From positions 1-64,000 of the forward strand of contig JAHENC010000006.1 of assembly GCA_024643365.1 (NCBI GenBank): a DNA stretch of 64,000 nt. Direction: 5' to 3'. Under the pieces are notes generated by a model that was given only the letters and a program-made list of their open reading frames with translations, was not told where the DNA came from and made no database searches. The DNA comes from Crocinitomicaceae bacterium. GTDB taxonomy: Bacteria > Bacteroidota > Bacteroidia > Flavobacteriales_D > Crocinitomicaceae. Shown here one piece after another: positions 35,271 through 42,569 of the stretch. Positions within the stretch are counted from its first letter, which is position 1, and each line of letters opens with the position of its first letter. Made by a program: the position numbers and the translations under genes.

Positions 35271-36368
35271 TTAAACGTTGAAACGGAAGTGCATCACATC
35301 TCCATCTTCTACCACGTATTCTTTTCCTTCAACCTTGAATTTTCCAGCTTCTTTGACAGCGCTCTCAGATCCGTAGGTAATAAAATCATTGTATTTCATC
35401 ACTTCCGCACGGATGAATCCTTTTTCGAAATCACTGTGAATCACTCCAGCAGCTTGTGGCGCGGTCATTCCTTTACGAATGGTCCACGCACGAACTTCTT
35501 TTACTCCTGCAGTGAAATATGTTTGTAAATTCAATAGATGGTATGCTTGACGAATCAAACGGTTCACCCCTGGCTCTTCTAAACCAAGTTCATCAAGGAA
35601 CATTTGACGCTCGTCGTATGTCTCTAATTCTGTAATGTCAGCTTCAATTTTCGCTCCAATAATCATTACCTCTGCGTTTTCGCTAGCAACTGCTGCTCTC
35701 ACAGCTTCCACGTGTGCGTTTCCAGTTTTCACAGAATCTTCATCCACGTTACATACATACATCACCGGTTTCGAAGTGATTAAGTTGAATTTATGAATAA
35801 TATCGAATTCTTCCTGAGTGAAATCCAAGCCACGGATGGAACGACCTTGCTCCAATCCTTCTTTGATTTTGTGCGCTAATTCATTTTCTTTCACCGCATC
35901 TTTATCTCCAGATTTAATCACGCGAGCTAAACTTTGGATTTTTTTCTCTACTGAATCTAAGTCTTTTAATTGCAACTCGATGTCAATGATTTCTTTATCG
36001 CGAATTGGATTCACACTTCCGTCAACGTGGATGATGTTTCCATCGTCAAAACAACGAAGTACGTGCAAAATCGCATCTGTCTCACGGATGTTTGCTAGGA
36101 ATTGATTTCCAAGTCCTTCACCTTTTGACGCTCCTTTTACCAATCCAGCGATGTCAACAATTTCCATCGTTGTTGGCAAAACGCGCTCTGGATTCACCAA
36201 TGCTTCTAATTTCTGCAAACGTGGATCTGGAACGGATGTCGTTCCTACATTTGGTTCAATGGTACAAAAAGGGAAATTCGCCGATTGCGCCTTTGCATTT
36301 GATAAACAGTTAAATAAAGTTGATTTTCCAACATTCGGCAAGCCGACAATTCCACATTTTAAAGCCAT
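35271..36368 (-). CDS. ychF: YchF redox-regulated ATPase (Obg-like)
   Basis: 365 residues from the ATG at 36368 ([17 protein letters not shown]). G1 is [10 protein letters not shown]3 [20 protein letters not shown], and the specificity region has NVDE in place of NKxD, explaining ATP preference in the family. A coiled-coil insert follows G4, and the C-terminal TGS domain includes [40 protein letters not shown]. YchF binds ribosomes and is redox-sensitive. A longer frame to 36527 overlaps the divergent peptidase and its promoter box and is rejected. Confidence 0.95.
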   Translation of the reverse strand: MALKCGIVGLPNVGKSTLFNCLSNAKAQSANFPFCTIEPNVGTTSVPDPRLQKLEALVNPERVLPTTMEIVDIAGLVKGASKGEGLGNQFLANIRETDAILHVLRCFDDGNIIHVDGSVNPIRDKEIIDIELQLKDLDSVEKKIQSLARVIKSGDKDAVKENELAHKIKEGLEQGRSIRGLDFTQEEFDIIHKFNLITSKPVMYVCNVDEDSVKTGNAHVEAVRAAVASENAEVMIIGAKIEADITELETYDERQMFLDELGLEEPGVNRLIRQAYHLLNLQTYFTAGVKEVRAWTIRKGMTAPQAAGVIHSDFEKGFIRAEVMKYNDFITYGSESAVKEAGKFKVEGKEYVVEDGDVMHFRFNV

Positions 36369-36387
36369 TCTAAATATTTTTTGAGAA

Positions 36388-36395
36388 CAAAGATA
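36388..36395 (-). promoter_or_regulatory. ychF promoter -7 box
   Basis: TATCTTTG on the minus strand, an exact TAnnTTTG match 19 nt before the ychF ATG. It marks the start of the ychF-fahA-rsh run. Confidence 0.55.
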
Positions 36396-36492
36396 CAAAG
36401 AATCTCGCCTGACTGAGTCACGGAAAGCGCTAGATTTTACAAGGTCAAATGATTCCCACTGATTTTGGTTATTTTTATGGCAAAATTCAAAG

Positions 36493-37854
36493 ATGAAACA
36501 CTTACTTTCCGCTTGTATTCTTACCATAACTACCGTTCTATTCGGTCAAGATTCCTTGATGATTCGCGCTATTTACGATGAAGCTTTACTTCGTGGTGAA
36601 TCCTACGAAAACTTGAGACAATTATGCAAAGACGTTGGTCCAAGATTAAGTGGTTCAACAGAAGCACAAATGGCGGTGGAATGGAGTCAAGCGAAGATGA
36701 ATACATATGGATTCGACCGTGTGTATCTTCAGGAAATCAAAGTGCCACATTGGGAAAGAGGGACGAAAGAAAGTGCATGGTTTCGAACTTCCGACGGACA
36801 ATTAACCAAAGTCCACCTACTCGCTTTAGGTGGTTCTATTGGAACAAATGGCACGATGGAAGGCGAAGTCATTGAATTCAAGACCATTGACGACTTGAAA
36901 AAAGCGAAACCATCCAAGATTAAAGGAAAAATTGTCTTTTTAAATCAAGCAATGGATGCAACACAAATTCAAACATTCAAAGCCTACGGAGCGTGTTATG
37001 CGATTCGCGGAAATGGTGCAGTGGAAGCGGGAAAACTTGGCGCAAAAGCGGTGATTATTCGCTCCCTTGGACTTCCAGAGGATGTGCATCCACACACTGG
37101 CTCCATGCATTACGAAGATTCCATTGAACGGATTCCAGCTGGAGCTTTAGCAACGGCTGATGCAAGCGCTTTATCTTCCGCGCTAGCGAAGGGAACAGTT
37201 CGCTTTATTTTTGAAATGGATTGCCGTGTTTTTCCAGATGCGACTTCTTATAATGTCATTGCTGAAATTCGTGGAACCGAAAAACCAGAAGAAATCATTG
37301 TTTTTGGAGGACATTTAGACTCATGGGATGCAGGTGAAGGAGCACACGACGATGGCGCTGGAGTCATTCATTGCTTGGAAGCATTGCGTATCCTGAAAGA
37401 ACTCAACTACAAACCGAACCACACCTTGCGCGTCGTGTTTTTTATGAACGAAGAAAATGGAAATATGGGTGGGAAATCCTATGCCACTATTGTGAAGTCC
37501 GCTGGTGAAAAACACGTTGCGGCGTTGGAGTCTGATCGCGGTGGATTCGTCCCACGCGGATTTGGTGTCGATGGTACCGATGCACAAGTTGCCTTTCTTC
37601 AAACCTTTGCTCCGAACTTCAAAAACTACGATTTACATGTCTTTGAAAAAGGATATGGCGGTGTCGACATCGGTCCTTTGAAGGAACAGTATCCAGGAAT
37701 TCCCTTGTTCGGATTCGTACCGGATTCCCAACGGTATTTTGATTACCATCATGCACCGAGTGACGTTTTTGAAAGTGTCAACAAACGCGAGTTAGAATTA
37801 GGCGCTGCGGCAATTTCCAGCTTCATCTATTTGTTGGATTTAAAGATGAAGTAA
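36493..37854 (+). CDS. M28 family metallopeptidase (carboxypeptidase Q-like)
   Basis: 453 residues with a signal peptide (1-19, ending VLFG before QDSLMIRAI), so exported. The PA-type insert covers about 120-220; the two-zinc catalytic core has [19 protein letters not shown] (H and bridging D), [15 protein letters not shown] (catalytic glutamates), [18 protein letters not shown], and [13 protein letters not shown] with the last zinc histidine. Closest in style to M28B/carboxypeptidase Q. It should release amino acids from peptides in the periplasm. The 3' end is of interest: its last 12 codons recur in diverged form at 40242-40277. Confidence 0.9.
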   Translation: MKHLLSACILTITTVLFGQDSLMIRAIYDEALLRGESYENLRQLCKDVGPRLSGSTEAQMAVEWSQAKMNTYGFDRVYLQEIKVPHWERGTKESAWFRTSDGQLTKVHLLALGGSIGTNGTMEGEVIEFKTIDDLKKAKPSKIKGKIVFLNQAMDATQIQTFKAYGACYAIRGNGAVEAGKLGAKAVIIRSLGLPEDVHPHTGSMHYEDSIERIPAGALATADASALSSALAKGTVRFIFEMDCRVFPDATSYNVIAEIRGTEKPEEIIVFGGHLDSWDAGEGAHDDGAGVIHCLEALRILKELNYKPNHTLRVVFFMNEENGNMGGKSYATIVKSAGEKHVAALESDRGGFVPRGFGVDGTDAQVAFLQTFAPNFKNYDLHVFEKGYGGVDIGPLKEQYPGIPLFGFVPDSQRYFDYHHAPSDVFESVNKRELELGAAAISSFIYLLDLKMK

Positions 37855-37862
37855 TTTCAGGA

Positions 37863-38378
37863 CTACTTCACTTTCTGAAAGACAACTCGTTGAACAAAAT
37901 CCACAGAGTAGTTGGTGACACCCGATTCTTCAGCTTCGTTGAGTTTTTGACCCGAAGTGACTTCGAAAATCAAATCCTTACCGACTAGTTCATAGCTTGA
38001 AGTCAGAAATATTCCTTCGGTTTCAAAGTTGGAATACAGTTTATTTCCTGTTAAGTAATTTGTCAAGATGACACCGTCGCCTTCATCCAATAGTAAGGTA
38101 TTTACAGCTTTCGAATCTTGACGCATGATGTAATCCTTTGTAACGGGCATTTTTTCAGAAATATAATCCGTTTTCCATTTCCAGGAATTGTCGTCGATTT
38201 TAGCGACAGATAATTCCACTTGGACACTGTCCCGCAAATTCCCATATGAGTAAATGTGCATCATTCCCTTCCAAGTTCCGATGCATTGTTCAGGAAATCC
38301 CGGAGCGGTTTGGGCATTTGCTGTCTCTGTGGAATAAAGTCCAGCTAAGAAGCACAAAAAAAATATGATTGGTTTCAT
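37863..38378 (-). CDS. Secreted hypothetical protein
   Basis: 171 residues from the ATG at 38378 (MKPIIFFLCFLAGLYST), which begins a signal peptide ending near ANA before QTAPGFP; an in-frame start 21 nt upstream is less likely. The mature part looks like a small beta barrel: CIGTWKGMMHIYSYG at the start, WKWKTDYISEKM, LLLDEGDGVILTNYLTGN, and paired strands to the C-terminus (VDFVQRVVFQKVK). This resembles lipocalin-like Bacteroidota proteins of unknown ligand. Convergent with the M28 peptidase, 8 nt apart. Confidence 0.68.
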   Translation of the reverse strand: MKPIIFFLCFLAGLYSTETANAQTAPGFPEQCIGTWKGMMHIYSYGNLRDSVQVELSVAKIDDNSWKWKTDYISEKMPVTKDYIMRQDSKAVNTLLLDEGDGVILTNYLTGNKLYSNFETEGIFLTSSYELVGKDLIFEVTSGQKLNEAEESGVTNYSVDFVQRVVFQKVK

Positions 38379-38552
38379 TGCATTTATTTTATAGCTCAAA
38401 AGTCGTAAAAAGGAAATTAGAAATCAATAAATGCAGTTGTTTGTTTCTGTCGATTTTGTATCTGGATACTATCATATGATACTATCAAGATGACTCCGCC
38501 CAAATTTATTACACCTAAATGAGGTTCCAATTAAATCATTCACAAGTAAGGC

Positions 38553-39068
38553 TCACGGAAATTTCACATCTCCTTCTAGATTGACATAGCGCCATTCGCT
38601 TTTTCGTAGTTGATTGGTATCAATAGGGACACAGTATTCAAAAAAAACTAGGGTCGGACGGACTTCCACAACTCTACCTTGATGTGCATATCCATGCGCT
38701 CCAAGGTCAATTAATTGCTCGCGAATTGTGCGATTTGGGTCTTTTTTATTTTGATACGTAATGGTGAAATCTATCCAATGTTGAGTGGAAAACAAAAGAA
38801 TAACGGACATTAAAAAAATGCATGCATATGAAAAAATGGGTGTTACAATAATCCATGTAAAGTTACTTCTTGTTCCATTACGCTTGTCCACTGTGAGAAA
38901 TAGACTCAATAAAATGACTAACGGGATTCCATACACTTGGATTTTTTCTATTTCCGTCTCATAAGCTGAACGAGGCTCTACACCAAAGAAACGCAAGACA
39001 AAAAGCAAGATTACGAGCAAAGTCAAACCAAGCATACTGAGGGAAATGAAGGATTTCAAGTATTTCAT
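38553..39068 (-). CDS. Hypothetical membrane protein
   Basis: 171 residues. Three hydrophobic helices are seen (about 9-26, 44-60, 70-92: FTWIIVTPIFSYACIFLMSVILLF), followed by a soluble C-terminal part with GAHGYAHQGRVVEVRPTLVFFEYCVPI. No known domain recognised. It belongs to a run of minus-strand membrane or lipoprotein genes between 37.9 and 41.8 kb; spacing to the next gene (27 nt) allows co-transcription. Function unknown. Confidence 0.6.
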   Translation of the reverse strand: MKYLKSFISLSMLGLTLLVILLFVLRFFGVEPRSAYETEIEKIQVYGIPLVILLSLFLTVDKRNGTRSNFTWIIVTPIFSYACIFLMSVILLFSTQHWIDFTITYQNKKDPNRTIREQLIDLGAHGYAHQGRVVEVRPTLVFFEYCVPIDTNQLRKSEWRYVNLEGDVKFP

Positions 39069-39094
39069 AGATACGTGTGGTATTCGTTCGTTGA

Positions 39095-39838
39095 TTACAT
39101 TTCAAGAATCATTCCCATGCAACTAAAGCGGTAAACCTTCAAATTCAGTTGCTTCATGACCTGATGATTTCGATAGTTTTCGTAATTTATTTCATACACC
39201 CGTTCATTTTCTTCATCCCAATAGAATATACTATAACAAGTGGTCGCATTGAGTTTTTTACGAATTTCCGCTTTGTTTTTTTGGATTCGAACTTTACATG
39301 TAGAAGGTTTCTCCTCTTGATTGGACCCTGTAAATGGCATGTCCTCTAACCCTTCCAATTGACTGATGTCCAGCCTTTCACAATGAAGTACCGAAGTCAT
39401 GATTTCATTCAAGATGTAATTGGCCGTGTTGTGTTTGTCGTTCAGGTTTAATTCATTCACAGCGGACAGAAACTCACGTTCAAACAGGGATGTTGAATAC
39501 CTATTTCGTTTGGATTTCTGTTCATTTTCGAAATTCCAATTAGCCTTGCATTCGTTGGGATAGATGTGAATCTCTTTGGATTGACCCGTTTGTTCATTTC
39601 GTAAACTAACGATGACTGGCAAATGAAACTGAGTGTTTTTCAATCGAAACTCCGTGTTTTCTGGCCTAAAATAGCTGATTCGAATGGAATCATTTCGAAT
39701 CAAAATCGAACGATCGAATTTGTAATCCTTGATTTGGCGGAGGTAAGCAGGACTGAAGGCAGCTTCTTTTTTCAACCTAAGATCACAAGAACTTAGCGCT
39801 AGTAACAGGAAGAAATACACGCAATAACGACTGGACAT
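39095..39838 (-). CDS. Hypothetical lipoprotein
   Basis: 247 residues from the ATG at 39838. This start gives a lipoprotein signal MSSRYCVYFFLLLALSSC with cysteine at 18; starts further upstream (39886, 39907) add a stretch that hides the signal. The mature region is soluble and charged (DRSILIRNDSIRISYFRPENTEF, HCERLDISQLEGLEDMPF). It has no domain I recognise. Probably anchored in the envelope. It lies upstream of the 171-residue membrane protein on the same strand. Confidence 0.55.
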   Translation of the reverse strand: MSSRYCVYFFLLLALSSCDLRLKKEAAFSPAYLRQIKDYKFDRSILIRNDSIRISYFRPENTEFRLKNTQFHLPVIVSLRNEQTGQSKEIHIYPNECKANWNFENEQKSKRNRYSTSLFEREFLSAVNELNLNDKHNTANYILNEIMTSVLHCERLDISQLEGLEDMPFTGSNQEEKPSTCKVRIQKNKAEIRKKLNATTCYSIFYWDEENERVYEINYENYRNHQVMKQLNLKVYRFSCMGMILEM

Positions 39839-40003
39839 CGAAGCGTATGTCAATCGTACGACTGAAGATAAAGTTGGTAAGATCATTCGTTGTTTTTTCG
39901 TATACATCGTTCATTCTATGTTTTGCTTTGAACATGTATTTTATGTTCAAACGAGCATTCCGCTGCCCTCGTTCGTTTTACCGAACGTGATCTCCACTTA
40001 TAT

Positions 40004-40237
40004 CTAACATTTGTATTGTGCATGAATCAACTGCTCGGGCTTTTCGCTGAACGAATATACACATAGTAAGAAAAACAATTCTAAGGGTTTCATCAGAACA
40101 TAGGTAACATTGGATTTAAACGGCGTCGTGATGTCTTTTGACAGCGGATATCCATACGTATCGTAGTTTCTGCGAATGAACCGATGCGCACGCGGAAAGC
40201 GATCCTGAATCAGTGCTTCGAATGCGTTTGCAACCAT
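40004..40237 (-). pseudogene. C-terminal fragment resembling DUF6688-like membrane proteins
   Basis: 77 codons reading NAFEALIQDRFPRAHRFIRRNYDTYGYPLSK, then SNVTYVLMKPLELFFLLCVYSFSEKPEQLIHAQY. From memory this matches the C-terminal end of longer Bacteroidota membrane proteins (DUF6688-like: YGYPLS, LMKPLEW.FL, PE..I..QY). The N-terminal part is missing: the sequence upstream of about 40230 becomes the end of a peptidase gene on the other strand. So this looks like a 5'-truncated remnant, although an ATG happens to lie at the junction. The family name is from memory and should be confirmed. Confidence 0.5.
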
Positions 40238-40277
40238 TTCAAGCTTTATCTATTTACTGGATTTAAAGTTGAAGTAG
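40233..40277 (+). pseudogene. C-terminal remnant of an M28 peptidase paralogue
   Basis: Plus-strand codons read [14 protein letters not shown]-stop; the M28 gene at 36493-37854 ends [14 protein letters not shown]-stop. The DNA differs mostly at third positions (for example TTA CTG against TTG TTG), as expected for a once-functional, diverged gene copy. Nothing peptidase-like lies upstream: the homology stops at about 40230, where the DUF6688-like fragment begins on the opposite strand. Confidence 0.6.
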
Positions 40278-40430
40278 ACTTAATGTGCTAATTTGTTAAT
40301 GGACTAATGTGCTAATGGGTTAATTTGCTAATGGTATTCGTAAGATGATAAGTAAAGATTCACATGCTTCATTTGAGCGAAATTAATCCTACGTTTCTAT
40401 TTAACGTTCATTTTTGAAATACCTAACAAA
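40238..40430. other. Intergenic remnant region with repeats
   Basis: Holds the peptidase remnant (to 40277) and the short direct repeats at 40281-40333. The rest (40334-40430) shows nothing recognisable. Confidence 0.5.
40281..40333. repeat. Short direct repeats TAATGTGCTAAT
   Basis: TAATGTGCTAAT occurs at 40281-40292 and 40305-40316, with TAATTTGCTAAT at 40321-40332; the interspersed bases (TTGTTAATGGAC) are related too. TAATGTGCTAA occurs again at 41903-41913. These look like a degenerate intergenic repeat family. Confidence 0.6.
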
Positions 40431-41201
40431 TTAATCATATTCTTCTAATATTTCCTCGATATCCAGCTTTCCATTCCTTGTACGCTTTGTGAATTTTTTG
40501 GTGATGTTTATATCGTTATCGAAAAACATGAAGGATGCACTATCGAGACGGTACTTCTCCTTTCGCAAGGAGTCGGTACTAAAGTAACGAGAAACATGTG
40601 CATTGTATGCTTCACTGTAGTCCCAAGACTGAATAACCACCAACCTCCCCCGTTCATAGCGACTAAATTTCGTTCGCATGATAGGCTTATTTTTTGCGGT
40701 GTAATACGTGAGAAGAATAGCCCCAAGAAATACTAGCGGAATCCCTTTGGCCAGAAGCGTGAAAGTCATGCGAAACTTTGGATGGAACGAAATATCATCC
40801 AACTGTTTCCTGTAGAAAGAAGTACGCGCAATAGTCACTAACAGGAACAATTGACTTAACCAATAACCGGCCTGAAAATCCGGATGAAAGGGACTTGCTC
40901 CCCACCAAGTAAATCCCAGGTTGATGTACACATATGAGAGAAACATGCATAAGAGGACGAAATAATTCATCCGAAAAATCACGACTTTTTTCAAACTAAA
41001 AAAGCCAATCAGTACAAGTATCTGATAGAGGGGGAAAAGAAAGGCGATCTTGAAATCAAAGAAATACTGCGGCTTCGTTAACATCGCGTCATTTTTTTCC
41101 AAGAAGTAAAAATTACACACCGGGAAAAATGTGAGCGACAAGGTAAAGAGCAGCGTGTACGCTAAGAGCTCTAGGAGGATGATGCTTGTTTTTCGATTCA
41201 T
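40431..41201 (-). CDS. Hypothetical polytopic membrane protein
   Basis: 256 residues with five or six hydrophobic helices in the first 170 (ELLAYTLLFTLSLTFFPVC, FLFPLYQILVLIGFF, YFVLLCMFLSYVYIN, LSQLFLLVTIA, GIPLVFLGAILLTYY). A charged soluble tail follows (KFSRYERGRLVVIQSWDYSEAYNAHVSRYFSTDSLR) and ends acidic (DIEEILEEYD). No family recognised. Starts 6 nt after the 203-residue membrane gene, so the two are probably one operon. Confidence 0.6.
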   Translation of the reverse strand: MNRKTSIILLELLAYTLLFTLSLTFFPVCNFYFLEKNDAMLTKPQYFFDFKIAFLFPLYQILVLIGFFSLKKVVIFRMNYFVLLCMFLSYVYINLGFTWWGASPFHPDFQAGYWLSQLFLLVTIARTSFYRKQLDDISFHPKFRMTFTLLAKGIPLVFLGAILLTYYTAKNKPIMRTKFSRYERGRLVVIQSWDYSEAYNAHVSRYFSTDSLRKEKYRLDSASFMFFDNDINITKKFTKRTRNGKLDIEEILEEYD

Positions 41202-41207
41202 TTTAAC

Positions 41208-41819
41208 TTACATTTTATCTGCTTCAACCTGCTTTTTTCCGTAGAGTCGCTTGAAAAATTCGATTCGTTTTTCACGTTCATCTCCTGGAAGATTCATGAC
41301 ATCAATGATGGTAAATACATTCAATGCAAAAACGAGAACTCCTCCTAACCCGGCAACCAGCAAAGAAGAAACAGGTGCGAACAGATAGAGCCACGTTTGA
41401 CGAACGACCTCCGTGGTTTTTCCATCTTTCTTTTTCGAAATCACAAGTGGAAAATATGAGGTGATTTGATAGTCCGATTCTTCCATGAATAGGTCATTTA
41501 ACCGGTCCGCCACCGCAGGATATACCTTCGGGACATCTAATCGCTCTTGTTCATCGACGAAAAAGAAATAAGACTGATAAGCACCACGAACCGGTATGAA
41601 CTTCAGGTAATTCCCCTTTAAATCGTACACTTGTACGCGTTTATAAGCCCCGAGTCCTACATAAATTCGATTATTCGCTTCTTCAATGCGCTGGATATCA
41701 AACAGCGGCATTTCACCATTGATTTTCACGCCAAACATCCCCAGGGAAAAGTTCCACAAGAATCCAACGATTCCAAAGAGATAAATCAAGGTAGCTACGT
41801 AGGTAAGAAAGCGCTTCAC
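41208..41819 (-). CDS. Hypothetical membrane protein with propeller-blade-like segment
   Basis: 203 residues: an N-terminal helix (about 5-29), an external part whose sequence IQRIEEANNRIYVGLGAYKRVQVYDLKGNYLKFIPV looks like a single NHL/propeller-type blade, then a second helix (about 142-170, YLFAPVSSLLVAGLGGVLVFALNVFTII) and a basic tail. Full propellers have several blades; only one is present. I do not recognise the family. First gene of a pair with the polytopic protein downstream. Confidence 0.58.
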   Translation of the reverse strand: MKRFLTYVATLIYLFGIVGFLWNFSLGMFGVKINGEMPLFDIQRIEEANNRIYVGLGAYKRVQVYDLKGNYLKFIPVRGAYQSYFFFVDEQERLDVPKVYPAVADRLNDLFMEESDYQITSYFPLVISKKKDGKTTEVVRQTWLYLFAPVSSLLVAGLGGVLVFALNVFTIIDVMNLPGDEREKRIEFFKRLYGKKQVEADKM

Positions 41820-41902
41820 AAGGATAAATATAGCAAATTCTAAACAGCCTTAAGCCAAAAGAGATTCCGCTGGAATTCCGAACTGTGAATCTACCAGTGT
41901 GC

Positions 41903-41913
41903 TAATGTGCTAA
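41903..41913. repeat. Copy of short intergenic repeat
   Basis: TAATGTGCTAA, sharing 11 nt with the repeats at 40281 and 40305; partly duplicated here as GTGTGCTAATGTGCTAA. Confidence 0.45.
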
Positions 41914-41938
41914 AAAATTCATTCTTACGGAAAATAAA

Positions 41939-42103
41939 TCAACGCAATAAAACCCAATAAATCACTACCCAAATTGCTGTAAATAATGCACTTAGGATCA
42001 ACAGGGATTTCATGTCGAATTTCTTTTTCTTCAATAATACCTGCCAAATAACGATAATCCAGACGATGAGTCCTAGGACAATGGGAATAAAGATGCGCAA
42101 CAT
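41939..42103 (-). CDS. 54-residue two-helix membrane protein
   Basis: A small frame from ATG (42103-42101) to TGA (41941-41939). It reads two hydrophobic helices separated by a basic turn: MLRIFIPIVLGLIVWIIVIW, then QVLLKKKKFDMKSL, then LILSALFTAIWVVIYWVLLR. The ATG shares one base with the stop of the VOC gene (TGATG), an arrangement typical of translational coupling. No homologue is recognised, and such small frames can arise by chance, but the hydrophobic-basic-hydrophobic pattern and the coupled start favour a real gene. Confidence 0.5.
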   Translation of the reverse strand: MLRIFIPIVLGLIVWIIVIWQVLLKKKKFDMKSLLILSALFTAIWVVIYWVLLR

Positions 42104-42537
42104 CAGGAGTTGTAGATATCCTCGAGAAGTTGACAGTCGAACTTATGCATTTTCATAAATGCCTCTGTAATTTTTTGTCCATTTGTTGGATGCGACATCC
42201 ATTTCCCTAAATCTGCAGGAATGACTTGCCATGAAAATCCGTAAGGATCTTTGCACCATCCGCAATGACCTTCTTCTCCTCCATTTGCGGTTAATCCGTT
42301 CCAGTAGTGGTCAATTTCTTCTTGACTTTCACAGTTGATCGTGTAGGAAACTGCTTCCGTTGGTTTAAACATCGGCCCACCATTTAAACCCATGAATGTC
42401 TGTCCGTTTAATTCAAAAAATACGGTTAATCCTGAATCAGATGTAATCTTCGAATTGGGAAACAAAGAACAATATAGTTCCGCCGCTTCTTTGGCTTTTC
42501 CGTCAAACCAAAAACATGGATAAATGTTGCCTTTCAT
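42103..42537 (-). CDS. VOC family protein (PhnB-like)
   Basis: 144 residues of the vicinal-oxygen-chelate fold, in the PhnB / '3-demethylubiquinone-methyltransferase-like' group: YPCFWFDGKAKEAAELYCSLFPNSKI, FFELNGQTFMGLNGGPMF, INCESQEEIDHYWNGLTANGGEEGHCGWCKDPYGFSWQVIP, ending LGKWMSHPTNGQKITEAFMKM. Metal-dependent enzyme or binding protein; reaction unknown. Sits downstream of the dnaE-dinB cassette (32 nt gap) with its own possible upstream signal TAACTTCG. Confidence 0.88.
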   Translation of the reverse strand: MKGNIYPCFWFDGKAKEAAELYCSLFPNSKITSDSGLTVFFELNGQTFMGLNGGPMFKPTEAVSYTINCESQEEIDHYWNGLTANGGEEGHCGWCKDPYGFSWQVIPADLGKWMSHPTNGQKITEAFMKMHKFDCQLLEDIYNS

Positions 42538-42569
42538 GGTGTTTTTTTTTTTACGAAGTTAAGATTTCT

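Noticed and set aside
35271-36527. ychF starting at 36527
   Set aside because: The extra 53 residues cross a -7 box and overlap the divergent peptidase; [17 protein letters not shown] is the family start.
40281-40335. CRISPR array
   Set aside because: Repeats are only about 12 nt, irregularly spaced, without unique spacers or cas genes.
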